Shown here one piece after another: positions 52,128-60,241 of a DNA stretch of 64,000 nt (positions are counted from its first letter, which is position 1; the number at the start of each line of letters is the position of its first letter). The DNA is from Geomonas subterranea. Its GTDB lineage: Bacteria; Desulfobacterota; Desulfuromonadia; Geobacterales; Geobacteraceae. The stretch lies in the NCBI RefSeq assembly GCF_019063845.1, contig NZ_CP077683.1, forward strand, positions 1,240,001-1,304,000. Reading direction: 5' to 3'. The notes below the pieces were generated by a model, which saw only the letters and a list, made by a program, of their open reading frames with translations, did no database searches and was not told the origin of the DNA. The position numbers and the translations under genes are program-made.

Positions 52128-53270
52128 CTATTCAGCCCTTCTGAGTTCGATCCAGAACCGGCTCCCCTCCCCTTCTTTCGATTCCAATCCGATCCGCCCG
52201 CCCAGGCGCTGCACCGCTCTCCGCACGATGGCGAGCCCCACCCCGGTGCCGGGATAGCTTTCCATGCTGTGCAGACGCTCGAAAATCTTGAAGATCCTCT
52301 CCTGGTGCTGCGGCGGTATGCCGATGCCGTTGTCCTGCACGTAGAGGCGGCAGTACTCATGGGCCTCGTCGGTCCAGATCTGCAGCAGGGGCACCACCCC
52401 GTTGGGGACGAACTTGATGCCGTTGGTCATCAGGTTGAGCACCACCTGGACCAGCACCGTGGGATGGCCTATGACGGTCGGGAGGTCGCTGGCGATCTCC
52501 AGGCGGTAGGCCTTGCCACCGGCTGCAAATTCCAGTTGCTGGGCCGCGGCGCGAACGACCTGGTCCAGGCTTACCGGCTCAAGGGTGATCTCCTGCCTGC
52601 TTACCCGGCTGTAGGCGAGCAGGTCCTGGATGAGCCGGTCCATCCCGTGGGCGGCGGTCTTGATGCGGAGAAGGTAGGCGTTGCGCTCCGTAGCTGTCTG
52701 CAGTTCATCGTCCAGCAGTATCTCGGCGAAGGCCTGCATGGCGCGGATGGGGGCCCGGAGGTCGTGGGAGACCGAGAAGGCGAAGGAATCAAGTTCCTCG
52801 TTGATCTCCTCCAGTTGCGCGGTACGCTCGGCGACACGCCGGTCCATCGCGGCGGCGTCCTTTTCCAGTCTCGACGTCAGACCTGCGATTTCCGCCTCCT
52901 CCTCGCGATACCGGGTGCAGTCGCTGATCACCATGCCTATGTGGTTGTCGGTAAGGGCGAAGATGCGGATCCGGTAAAAGGAGTGATCCCTGGAGACCTC
53001 ACCCAGTTCCAGCGATCCCCCGAAAGCGGAAAGCCTGTGGCAGCTGTCCCTGAACCGGTCCGCTTCGAACCAGCCGGGAAAGCAATCCGTCACGAGACAG
53101 TTGTCGAAGTTGAAGGATTTGCATCGGCAGAGTTTCACCGCCGCCGGGTTCATCTCGATGACCAGCGGGTGAGCGTCAGGGTAACGCACGTCAAGGTGCA
53201 GGATGGCGAGTGCCTCCCTCATGTTGGTGAACATCAAACGGTAGAGCTGCTCGGCCTGTTTCATGTCCAT
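52128..53270 (-). CDS. PAS histidine kinase (soluble)
   Basis: A 380-residue kinase: PAS-like input (about 5-130) with a Cys-containing segment (LCRCKSFNFDNCLVTDC), coiled coil, HisKA with His169 (SVSHDLRAPIRAM), HATPase with GTGVGLAIV. It has no membrane segment. AAGGAGA lies nine bases before the ATG. First gene of a four-gene unit (kinase, receiver, PilZ protein, GAF kinase). Cys clusters in the input could sense redox or metal, by inference. Confidence 0.9.
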   Translation of the reverse strand: MDMKQAEQLYRLMFTNMREALAILHLDVRYPDAHPLVIEMNPAAVKLCRCKSFNFDNCLVTDCFPGWFEADRFRDSCHRLSAFGGSLELGEVSRDHSFYRIRIFALTDNHIGMVISDCTRYREEEAEIAGLTSRLEKDAAAMDRRVAERTAQLEEINEELDSFAFSVSHDLRAPIRAMQAFAEILLDDELQTATERNAYLLRIKTAAHGMDRLIQDLLAYSRVSRQEITLEPVSLDQVVRAAAQQLEFAAGGKAYRLEIASDLPTVIGHPTVLVQVVLNLMTNGIKFVPNGVVPLLQIWTDEAHEYCRLYVQDNGIGIPPQHQERIFKIFERLHSMESYPGTGVGLAIVRRAVQRLGGRIGLESKEGEGSRFWIELRRAE

Positions 53271-53397
53271 GGCGGGCTCTCCTTGGCAAATGCAGAAGAG
53301 TATAGCGAAGCAAGATGTGTTTGCACTAATGTTTTAGGGGGGGGTGGGAAACTATCTGGATGTGGGTTTTCCGGAGCGGGAACAGCAGGCGCGACTC

Positions 53398-53958
53398 TCA
53401 CTTCCTGGAGACGTATGGATTCCCCTCCAGGTAAAACCGGAGCGGCTTCGTGGCCCAGACGCCCGAGTAGGCGACGCCGATGCGCGGCCTGGCCACGATC
53501 CGGCGCGGTTGTGCTTCGTCGCGGGGGGCAATGAAGAGGTCATTGCTTTCCAAGTCGTGCCGGTTGTGCCGCAGGTCGATCCCCATGGCACGGCAGAGCA
53601 GGCCCGGACCGGAGGCCCGGGTCCCGATGTTGCGCACCGGCTCCAGGGCCCGCAGCAGGACCGCGCAGGCATTTCCTTCCCGCTCGGTCACGACGTTCAG
53701 GCAGAAATGGATTCCGTAGATGAGGTAAACGTAGGCGAAGCCGGGTGGGCCGAAGAGGACGCTGGTGCGCGGCGTGAGCCCCCTTGAAGAGTGCGCCGCG
53801 AGATCGGTCACGCCGAGGTATGCTTCGACCTCGACGATTTTCCCCACCCTCACCTCTCCGGCCACGTCGTGGACCAGGAACGCTCCCAGGAGGTCATGTG
53901 CTACATCAACGGTGTCGCGGTCGTAGAAGGAGCGCGGCACCGCGTTCAGACACGCCAT
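53398..53958 (-). CDS. 3-methyladenine DNA glycosylase (AAG/MPG family)
   Basis: A 186-residue base-excision repair enzyme that removes alkylated purines. Motifs: DLLGAFLVH, VEAYLG with the catalytic Glu, HSSRGLTPRTSVLFGPPGFAYVYLIYG, and GPGLLCRAMGI. Length and motifs are standard for bacterial Mpg. AGGAG precedes the ATG by six bases. It lies eight bases after the lipoprotein gene, so the two are co-transcribed although unrelated in function. Confidence 0.95.
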   Translation of the reverse strand: MACLNAVPRSFYDRDTVDVAHDLLGAFLVHDVAGEVRVGKIVEVEAYLGVTDLAAHSSRGLTPRTSVLFGPPGFAYVYLIYGIHFCLNVVTEREGNACAVLLRALEPVRNIGTRASGPGLLCRAMGIDLRHNRHDLESNDLFIAPRDEAQPRRIVARPRIGVAYSGVWATKPLRFYLEGNPYVSRK

Positions 53959-53966
53959 GAGGACTC

Positions 53967-54596
53967 CTAGATCAGCCCTTCTTTCTTGAGGGACTTGACC
54001 ACCTTGTACGCCAGGTCCTTGCCCACCTTGGTCACGTTTTCCGGTTCCATCGTCTGCATGGTCCCGGCCCAGAGCAGCCTGTCGGAGCCGAGGTCGAACA
54101 GGTTCACCTGCATGGTGGCGACGTCGTAGGTGGTCACGTAGCTCGGGCCGTAAAGGGCCATGGAGCGGTAGTAACCGGGGAAGTCCCAGTCAGGGAAGGC
54201 GGGCGGGTACCAGTAGCCGGGATACGGCGTTCCGACCGCGCCGGGTTGAACCGTGGCCTGTTTTTCCAGCTTGATGGTCTGCACGGCGAGAATCCCCTGC
54301 GCCCCGACAGAGCGCACCGCGCGATCCAGCGCGTGCCAGTCAGGCAGCGTCGCCTGCGACAGGACCGAGTAGCTCGCCACCGCCTCGACGCCGTGTTTGT
54401 TCAACTCGCTGACCAGCATGTTCTCGTACACGGCCCGGCTGGCGGCCTTGGCGGCGAAACTCACCACGAGGACCTTGTGCAGCCGGCTGGCGGGTAGCGT
54501 CGGGTTGCGCCAGGTATCCACCACAGAGACCGAAGCGCAGGAGCAAAGCAGTGCGGTCAAGCAAAAGACAACGGTGATCCTGATCAGGTTGCGCAT
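53967..54596 (-). CDS. DUF4136-like lipoprotein
   Basis: A 209-residue envelope lipoprotein: hydrophobic leader with lipobox LCSC (Cys20), then a beta-rich domain starting SVVDTWRNP with KVLVVSFA, resembling the DUF4136 / LptE-like small lipoprotein folds. A Pro/Tyr-rich loop (about 125-150, with GYWYPPAFPDWDFPGYYR) interrupts the fold. GGAGG is seven bases before the ATG. First gene of a two-gene unit with the DNA glycosylase. Function unknown. Confidence 0.75.
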   Translation of the reverse strand: MRNLIRITVVFCLTALLCSCASVSVVDTWRNPTLPASRLHKVLVVSFAAKAASRAVYENMLVSELNKHGVEAVASYSVLSQATLPDWHALDRAVRSVGAQGILAVQTIKLEKQATVQPGAVGTPYPGYWYPPAFPDWDFPGYYRSMALYGPSYVTTYDVATMQVNLFDLGSDRLLWAGTMQTMEPENVTKVGKDLAYKVVKSLKKEGLI

Positions 54597-54682
54597 GTGT
54601 CACCTCCGTTAACAGTCTGGAATTGCGTGCTGGCGGGGCTTTGATGGGGTCCGGTAAACAGATTGGAAATATTTATACCAAG

Positions 54683-54710
54683 TTGCCGCAGGAAGGCAAT
54701 CGTATATACT
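54683..54710 (+). promoter_or_regulatory. Sigma-70-type promoter for the universal stress protein gene
   Basis: TTGCCG, 16-base spacer, TATACT. Predicted start near 54717 gives a 5' leader of about 120 bases before the ATG at 54840. Confidence 0.5.
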
Positions 54711-54839
54711 GGGGTGGTCAATCATTAGGGCCTCCCCCCGTCGGATTCGTTAACGGTCTGGACGCCACGGAATCGAGGCGGAAACTGTATCAGGGAAACT
54801 GGGAACCACAAAAGCTACGTTTACTCAGGAGGCAAGGCC

Positions 54840-55322
54840 ATGGAAAATTACAAAAGGGTTCTCGTGGTCAACAGGATGAGCGAGTACTGCCGGGATGCGG
54901 TCCAGGCGGGTGTCTCCATAGCCAGGAGATACGGTTCCGAACTCATGGTGCTCCATATCGCCACCAATCCCGAAGGAACCATGAGCATGGCCGGAGGCGC
55001 GCTGAACGCACCGAGCGCGATCCCCGACGATGTAAAGAACTACGCCAGCATCAAGGATCGCGCAAAGGATGAGCTGGACCAGATGATCGGCCAGGAGATT
55101 CGCGCCGGGCTCCCCATAAAGGTCATCATCAAGGAAGGAAAGCCGGTCGACGAGATCATGCAGGTGGTCAAGGACGAGAAGATCGACCTCATGGTGCTGC
55201 TGGCCCATGAGGAGGGGCGCATCGAGCACATGCTCTTTGGCCGGGACAACGACGCCATCCTGCGCCGCATGCCCTGCAGCATCCTGCTCATCAAAAGGGA
55301 GCCGGATTCGGTCGAGTGGTAG
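54840..55322 (+). CDS. Universal stress protein (UspA family)
   Basis: A 160-residue cytoplasmic alpha/beta protein: RVLVVNRMSEYCRDAVQAGVSIARRYGSELMVLHI at the start, LMVLLAHEEGR and SILLIKR at the end. The usual ATP-binding motif G-2x-G-9x-G-S/T is not recognisable (LFGRDNDAILRRMPCS), so it is more likely the UspA-type, non-nucleotide-binding class. AGGAGG lies 9-10 bases before the ATG. It is followed after 27 bases by rubredoxin, then a strong terminator: a two-gene transcript fitting oxidative or anaerobic stress. Confidence 0.88.
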   Translation: MENYKRVLVVNRMSEYCRDAVQAGVSIARRYGSELMVLHIATNPEGTMSMAGGALNAPSAIPDDVKNYASIKDRAKDELDQMIGQEIRAGLPIKVIIKEGKPVDEIMQVVKDEKIDLMVLLAHEEGRIEHMLFGRDNDAILRRMPCSILLIKREPDSVEW

Positions 55323-55349
55323 CTCGCGTGACGCGAAGGGAGATTGCCC

Positions 55350-55526
55350 ATGCAGCGATGGTTCTGCACCATTTGCCAGTACGTCTATGACCCCGATGAA
55401 GGGGACCCGGTGAACGATGTCCCCCCCGATATTTCCTTCGAGGAGTTGCTGCCGGACTGGCACTGCCCCGTGTGCAAGGCCGCCAAGAGCTTCTTCGAAC
55501 CATACCCCGAGGAGCCCGAGCGGTGA
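55350..55526 (+). CDS. Rubredoxin
   Basis: A 58-residue Fe(Cys)4 electron carrier. The two knuckles are CTIC near the N-terminus and CPVC near residue 42, with the aromatic core (WFCTICQYVYDP, FEELLPDWHCPVC) intact. ATG 55350 is chosen over an in-frame TTG two codons earlier. It shares a transcript with the universal stress protein. Rubredoxins in anaerobes feed oxygen- and peroxide-reducing enzymes; the partner is not in the window. Confidence 0.95.
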   Translation: MQRWFCTICQYVYDPDEGDPVNDVPPDISFEELLPDWHCPVCKAAKSFFEPYPEEPER

Positions 55527-55554
55527 GAGATGGAAAAAATGGATGAACACCTGC

Positions 55555-55583
55555 AAGGGCAGGTCCCGGGACCTGCCCTTTTT
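55555..55583 (+). terminator. Rho-independent terminator after rubredoxin
   Basis: Perfect 11-bp stem (55555-55565 with 55570-55580), CCGG loop and a run of five T residues. It is also placed to stop the convergent small Cys-rich gene whose stop codon is at 55592. Confidence 0.9.
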
Positions 55584-55591
55584 CTGTGGGG

Positions 55592-55825
55592 TTAAATGTC
55601 GACGGCAGAAAAGTCCGGTGTGGCCTCTGCAGCGAACAGCGCGCAGTCGGGATGCCTGCAGACGATGTCATAGCCGACAGGCAGCGCGTAACCGCATTCG
55701 GCTTCTTCCTGGCAGCAGTAGTACATAAGCTTGCCGTTGCCGGGCATGACGGCCCCGACGCTGGTGGTCCTGCACTCTGTGAAGCGAGTATTTCTTTTTT
55801 TCAGTCGACATCCTGACTTTCGCAT
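55592..55825 (-). CDS. Small Cys-rich protein, unknown function
   Basis: A 77-residue protein with Cys residues spaced as YYCCQEEAEC...VCRHPDC in the second half, likely a zinc- or iron-binding knuckle. The start at 55825, with GAGAGG five bases ahead, is chosen over an ORF that runs back through the 33-bp repeats. It has no signal peptide. It is monocistronic and convergent with rubredoxin. The N-terminus is Arg/Lys-rich, so nucleic-acid contact is possible. Confidence 0.55.
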   Translation of the reverse strand: MRKSGCRLKKRNTRFTECRTTSVGAVMPGNGKLMYYCCQEEAECGYALPVGYDIVCRHPDCALFAAEATPDFSAVDI

Positions 55826-55910
55826 GGCACCCTCTCCACGATTTGAGACTCGGCGCGGCCATTTCAATATGCGCCTGGAGTCATTCTGTACCGGCGAGCC
55901 GTCATCCGCC

Positions 55911-56042
55911 AGCCGCTCTGTTGGGCCGAATAACCATTCGCCCAGCCGCTCTGTAAGGGGGAATAACCATTCGCCCACCTGTTCGGTAGGGGTGAGCAGT
56001 CATCTGCCCAGCCGCTCTGTAGGGGCGAATAATCATTCGCCC
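55911..56042. repeat. Four tandem copies of a 33-bp hairpin-forming repeat
   Basis: Units at 55911, 55944, 55977 and 56010, each about AGCCGCTCTGTAGGGGCGAA plus TAATCATTCGCCC. The best unit contains the perfect 8-bp hairpin GGGCGAAT-AATC-ATTCGCCC. The third copy is the most diverged, but substitutions often keep the stem pairing. A degenerate fifth copy lies just before (55885-55910). This looks like a REP-type palindromic element that has expanded in tandem, directly upstream of the ABC operon's promoter area. Confidence 0.9.
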
Positions 56043-56104
56043 AGAGCCGGAGAGTATAATAAATTTTTTCTAACTGTAAAGTTTTGGCGGTTCACCCCAA
56101 AAGA

Positions 56105-56800
56105 ATGGATCCTGCCCCGATGACCATCCTGCAAGCGCTCGACGTTACCAAGTATTACCGTATTGGCAGCCGCGACATCACCGTGCTCGACCATGTCTCC
56201 CTGGACGTCGCAGAGGGGGAGTTCCTGGTGGTGAAAGGCGAAAGCGGCAGCGGCAAGTCCACCCTGCTCACCCTCCTTTCCGGCCTGGACCGCCCGGACC
56301 GGGGGCGGATCTTCATCGAGGGCCGCGACATCACCGATCTTTCCGAGGATGACCTCGCGCCGCTGCGCAACAGCACCTTCGGCTTCGTGTTCCAATCCTT
56401 CCACCTGGTTCCATCCCTCACCACCATCGAAAACGTGACCTTTCCAGCAGAACTGCGGCAGGACCCCGCCGCCCGGGCCAAGGCCGGGGCGCTTTTGGAA
56501 CGTGTTGGCCTGGCGCACCGGATGAACAGCTTTCCGCACCAGCTCTCCGGCGGGGAGAAGCAGCGCTGCGCCATCTGCCGTGCCCTCATCAACGAGCCGC
56601 GCATCATCTTCGCGGATGAACCGACCGGCAACCTCGATTCCGTCAACGGCTCCGCGATACTGCAGCTGCTCCTCGAATTACAGCGCGAGCGCGGCACCAC
56701 CCTGCTCATGGTGACGCACAGCCCCGAGATTGCGCAGAGCGCGGACCGCGTGGTGACGCTCAAGGACGGCCGGGTGGTAACGGACGCGGCGCATGGTTAA
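56105..56800 (+). CDS. ABC transporter ATP-binding protein (LolD/YbbA-like)
   Basis: A 231-residue ATPase with Walker A GESGSGKST, signature LSGGEKQR, Walker B IIFADEPTG and the H-loop in MVTHS. It is of the MacB/LolD/YbbA class that powers FtsX-type permeases in lipid or lipoprotein handling rather than nutrient uptake. The start is uncertain: ATG 56105 is given, and ATG 56120 is equally possible. A TATAAT at 56055-56060 could be the -10. It overlaps the permease gene by eight bases. Confidence 0.93.
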   Translation: MDPAPMTILQALDVTKYYRIGSRDITVLDHVSLDVAEGEFLVVKGESGSGKSTLLTLLSGLDRPDRGRIFIEGRDITDLSEDDLAPLRNSTFGFVFQSFHLVPSLTTIENVTFPAELRQDPAARAKAGALLERVGLAHRMNSFPHQLSGGEKQRCAICRALINEPRIIFADEPTGNLDSVNGSAILQLLLELQRERGTTLLMVTHSPEIAQSADRVVTLKDGRVVTDAAHG

Positions 56801-59291
56801 CCTCCGTTTCATCGCTCGGCAGATGACGGGGGCGAAACGGCAGTGCGCCGTTTTCATCCTCTGCGTCGCCCTCTCCATGATCACCCTGGTCTCGCTGGGA
56901 AGCTTCCGGGAGAGCGTGGAACGCTCCCTTTTGCAAGACGCCCAGTCGCTCCACGCCGGTGACATCATCGTCAGGTCCCACGCCGCTCTCCCCCCACCGG
57001 TGGAGAAGGAGATCGATGCGCTGGTGCGCAATGGTCAGGCAAAAAGCACGCGGTTTTGGGACTTTTACTCGGTAGTCATGAAAGTAAAGGGTGAAGGTTC
57101 CCTGCTCTGCAACCTGAAGGTGGTTGAACCGGGTTATCCCTTTTACGGCAGGGTCGTGCTCAGGTCCGGAAGGACGCTCGCCGAGGTGCTGCAGCCCGGC
57201 GGCCTCGTCGTCGAGCAGCAGCTCCTGGACCGCCTGCGCCTGCGACTTGGCGACCCGCTCAAGGTCGGCAACGCCACCCTCGTCATCCGCGACGTGGTGC
57301 TGCAGGAGCCGGACCGTCCGGTGAACTTCTTCTCCCTCGGCCCCAGGGTGTTCGTTGCAGCGGCGGACCGGGAGGCGCTGGGGCTTATCGGCTTGGGGAG
57401 CCGCGTGGAACACGTGACCCTGCTCAAACTGGCGCACCAGGGGGAGCTCGATACGGTCGCGGCGCGCCTTGCCGCAGTGACCGACGAAAACCGCGTCCGT
57501 GTCGCCACCTACAAGAACTCCGGCTCCAGGGTCAAGCGCTTCTTCGACAACCTCCTGTTCTTCCTGAACCTGAGCGGCATCTTCACCCTGCTCCTCTCCG
57601 GCTTCGGCATCCAGAGCACCCTCTTTGCCCTGCTAAAGGAACAGGAGCGGACCATCGCGGTGCTGAAAGCGCTGGGGGCGAAAAGCCGGTTCATCATCGG
57701 CCACTTCCTGGCTGTCACGCTGGTACTCGGCGCCATCGGCACCCTGGCCGGCCTGACCGGCAGTTTTCTTCTGCAGCGCTTCCTCCCCGCCCTGTTCAGC
57801 GGATTGATCCCCGCCCAGGTCACTCTGCGAATCTCATCCGGCGCCATCTGGGAAGGGATGGTGATCGGCCTCCTGGTGGTGCTCCTCTTCACCGCCCTCC
57901 CCTTGTACCGGTTGAAGGAGGTGAAGCCGCGCGCCATCTTCGGCAAGGAGGAAGCCGCAAGACTTTGGAACCGCTCCACCTGGATCATCGCCGGGCTGGG
58001 CGCGCTCTTTTTCCTCTCCATGGTGCTGGTCCGGCTGCGCGACCTGAAGACGGGACTGTATTTCATGCTCGCCCTGGTGGGGCTCATCCTGGTCTCCTAC
58101 CTCCTCTCCAGCCTCGTATTGCTGCTGTTGAGAAGGAGCGCCCCCAAAAATCTCGCCTTCAGGCAGGCCCTCAAGGGGTTGTTCCGGCCGCATAACGCTT
58201 CCCTTTCCATCATCGTCACCCTCTCGGCCGCGCTTGGCGTGATCTTCTCCATCACGCTCGTGGAAAAGAACCTCGACGCCTCCTTCATCGAATCCTTTCC
58301 CGCTGGCGCTCCCAACGTGTTCCTGATCGACATTCAGCCGGACCAGAAGGAGGGTGTTGCCCAGCTACTGGGGCCCGGCACCACCTACTACCCCATCGTC
58401 AAGGGAACGGTCAGCGCCGTGAACGACACCCCCATCGATCCCGAGCAGGAGCGGAAGTCGCGCGGCGACAACCTGGGGCGGGAGATGAACCTCACCTACA
58501 GGAATGACCTTCTCCCCGACGAGCGCATCGTTTCCGGGGAGGCGCTCTTCAACAAGCGGTGGGGAAGTACCGTGCAGGTATCAGTTCTGGACACCGTGCT
58601 CAAGATGCACGACATGAAAGTCGGCGACAGCATCACCTTCAAGATCCAGGGCGTCCCGATGACCGCCCGCATTGCCAGCATCCGCACCCGGACCAGCAGC
58701 GGGTTCACCCCGTTTTTCTACTTCGTTTTCCAGCCGGATGCCCTCTCCGGCGCGCCGCACACCATCTTCGCCGCGGTCCGCGTCGACAAGGAGCGGATCA
58801 GTTCGCTGCAGAACCAGGTGGTTGCCCGGTTTCCCAACGTGAGCGTCATCGACCTTACCGAGACCGTCGTCGTGTTCGGCCGCATCATGGGGAAGCTTTC
58901 CACCATCGTGCGTTTCTTCACCTCGTTCAGCATCGTCGCGGGGGTGCTGATCGTGATAAGCTCCGTGTTCGCGACGCGCTACGCGAGGATCCAGGAAGCG
59001 GTCTACTTCACCATTCTCGGTGCCCGGCGCAGGTTCGTCCTGGCCGTCTTCGCCGCCGAGAACCTGGTGCTCGGGGCGGTAAGCGGAGTGATCGCCCTGC
59101 TCATGTCGCAGGTGGCGAGTCTGCTCATCTGCCGCAAGGGGCTCGACATGGAGTATCACCCCTATCCTGCTGACAGCCTGCTGCTGGTGGGGGTGACCAC
59201 CATCCTCGTCGTGTTGGTCGGGCTGGGGGTTACCCTCCCCCTGTTGCGGCAAAAGCCGGTGAACTTCCTGCGCGAGCAGGCGGACGAGTAA
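56793..59291 (+). CDS. ABC transporter permease with two FtsX domains (YbbP-like)
   Basis: An 832-residue inner-membrane protein. A first membrane segment (about 15-38) precedes a large periplasmic domain. A block of three FtsX-type segments follows (about 255-375), then a middle pair (about 395-450), a second periplasmic domain (about 490-700), and a final FtsX block (about 705-825). Ten segments and this length match E. coli YbbP (804), longer than LolC/E. It overlaps the ATPase gene. With the esterase gene downstream this reproduces the ybbA-ybbP-tesA neighbourhood of enterobacteria. Substrate unknown, probably lipidic. Confidence 0.92.
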   Translation: MVNLRFIARQMTGAKRQCAVFILCVALSMITLVSLGSFRESVERSLLQDAQSLHAGDIIVRSHAALPPPVEKEIDALVRNGQAKSTRFWDFYSVVMKVKGEGSLLCNLKVVEPGYPFYGRVVLRSGRTLAEVLQPGGLVVEQQLLDRLRLRLGDPLKVGNATLVIRDVVLQEPDRPVNFFSLGPRVFVAAADREALGLIGLGSRVEHVTLLKLAHQGELDTVAARLAAVTDENRVRVATYKNSGSRVKRFFDNLLFFLNLSGIFTLLLSGFGIQSTLFALLKEQERTIAVLKALGAKSRFIIGHFLAVTLVLGAIGTLAGLTGSFLLQRFLPALFSGLIPAQVTLRISSGAIWEGMVIGLLVVLLFTALPLYRLKEVKPRAIFGKEEAARLWNRSTWIIAGLGALFFLSMVLVRLRDLKTGLYFMLALVGLILVSYLLSSLVLLLLRRSAPKNLAFRQALKGLFRPHNASLSIIVTLSAALGVIFSITLVEKNLDASFIESFPAGAPNVFLIDIQPDQKEGVAQLLGPGTTYYPIVKGTVSAVNDTPIDPEQERKSRGDNLGREMNLTYRNDLLPDERIVSGEALFNKRWGSTVQVSVLDTVLKMHDMKVGDSITFKIQGVPMTARIASIRTRTSSGFTPFFYFVFQPDALSGAPHTIFAAVRVDKERISSLQNQVVARFPNVSVIDLTETVVVFGRIMGKLSTIVRFFTSFSIVAGVLIVISSVFATRYARIQEAVYFTILGARRRFVLAVFAAENLVLGAVSGVIALLMSQVASLLICRKGLDMEYHPYPADSLLLVGVTTILVVLVGLGVTLPLLRQKPVNFLREQADE

Positions 59292-59334
59292 AGACAGGGG
59301 GATCCACCTGGCCCACCGAAGCAAAGGAGAAAAC

Positions 59335-59988
59335 ATGCGGAACCTTTTCACCATATTCACCCTGGCGCTTTGCACCGTTACCGGCGCCGGGCCTGCCTTG
59401 GCAGCCGGCACCGCGAGGCCTGCCAGCCACGGCACCATCGTGGCCTTCGGCGACAGCCTGACCGCAGGGTATGGCGTCCCCGAGTCGGAAGCCTACCCGG
59501 CCCGGTTACAGCGCAAACTGCAGCAGGCAGGCTACCAGTGGACCGTCGTCAACGCCGGCATCAGCGGCGAGACCAGCTCCGGCGCCCTCGCACGAGTTGA
59601 TTGGATCATGAAGCTCAACCCGGACATCGTCATCCTGGAGACGGGCGCCAACGACGGCTTGCGCGGCCAGGACCCGGAACTTTTGCACAAGAACATCGAC
59701 AAAATCGTCTCCACCCTGCAGTCCAGGGGGGTGGTCGTCGTCCTCGCCGGCATGAAGATGCTGAAGAACCTCGGTCCCGCCTACACCGGCAAATTCGCAG
59801 CCGTGTACCGGCGCGTGGCCAGGGACCGCAAGGTGCTCCTGGTCCCGTTCTTCCTGGACAAGGTCGCCGGCAAGGAGGGGCTCAACCTCTCCGACGGTGT
59901 CCACCCGACCGGCAAGGGATATGCAATCGTCACAGACAATGTCTATCCGTACCTTCTTAAAGCGATCCAACAAAAAGATAAACACTGA
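59335..59988 (+). CDS. tesA: GDSL arylesterase / lysophospholipase, TesA-like
   Basis: A 217-residue secreted SGNH hydrolase. Signal peptide about 1-22 (ALAAG), block I FGDSLTAGYGVP with the catalytic Ser, block III GANDGLRG, block V DGVHPT with Asp and His. This is the TesA type (thioesterase I / lysophospholipase L1), acting in the periplasm. AAAGGAG is just before the ATG. It lies 43 bases after the permease gene, and pfaD follows after 250 bases, so it may also act on products of that locus. Confidence 0.94.
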   Translation: MRNLFTIFTLALCTVTGAGPALAAGTARPASHGTIVAFGDSLTAGYGVPESEAYPARLQRKLQQAGYQWTVVNAGISGETSSGALARVDWIMKLNPDIVILETGANDGLRGQDPELLHKNIDKIVSTLQSRGVVVVLAGMKMLKNLGPAYTGKFAAVYRRVARDRKVLLVPFFLDKVAGKEGLNLSDGVHPTGKGYAIVTDNVYPYLLKAIQQKDKH

Positions 59989-60241
59989 CTCAGATCTCCT
60001 CCTCCGGTACTGTTAAAAGTTGCCTGAACCCGCGTCTTGTCTTGCTTTTTTGCTCGATTTAATGTACAGGTACTCTGTTAAACTGGGTACCATTGCTTAC
60101 AGCCGGAGCCGCCTGTCGGTGCAGCAGTCGACACTGTGCGTTCACCATCCTTTTCCGTGCCCAAGCCTTGTCCTTCTGCCGGTTCAGTACCTTTACGCCA
60201 TCGCAATTCCTCTGTAATTCGTGGCAACAGGAGAATCCCGT

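Noticed and set aside
54623-55072. 149-codon plus-strand frame before and across the universal stress protein gene
   Set aside because: Out of frame with the Usp gene, which has AGGAGG and a full family match; the upstream part covers the promoter.
55911-56042. CRISPR array
   Set aside because: The 33-bp units are contiguous with no spacers and diverge internally. They are tandem hairpin repeats.
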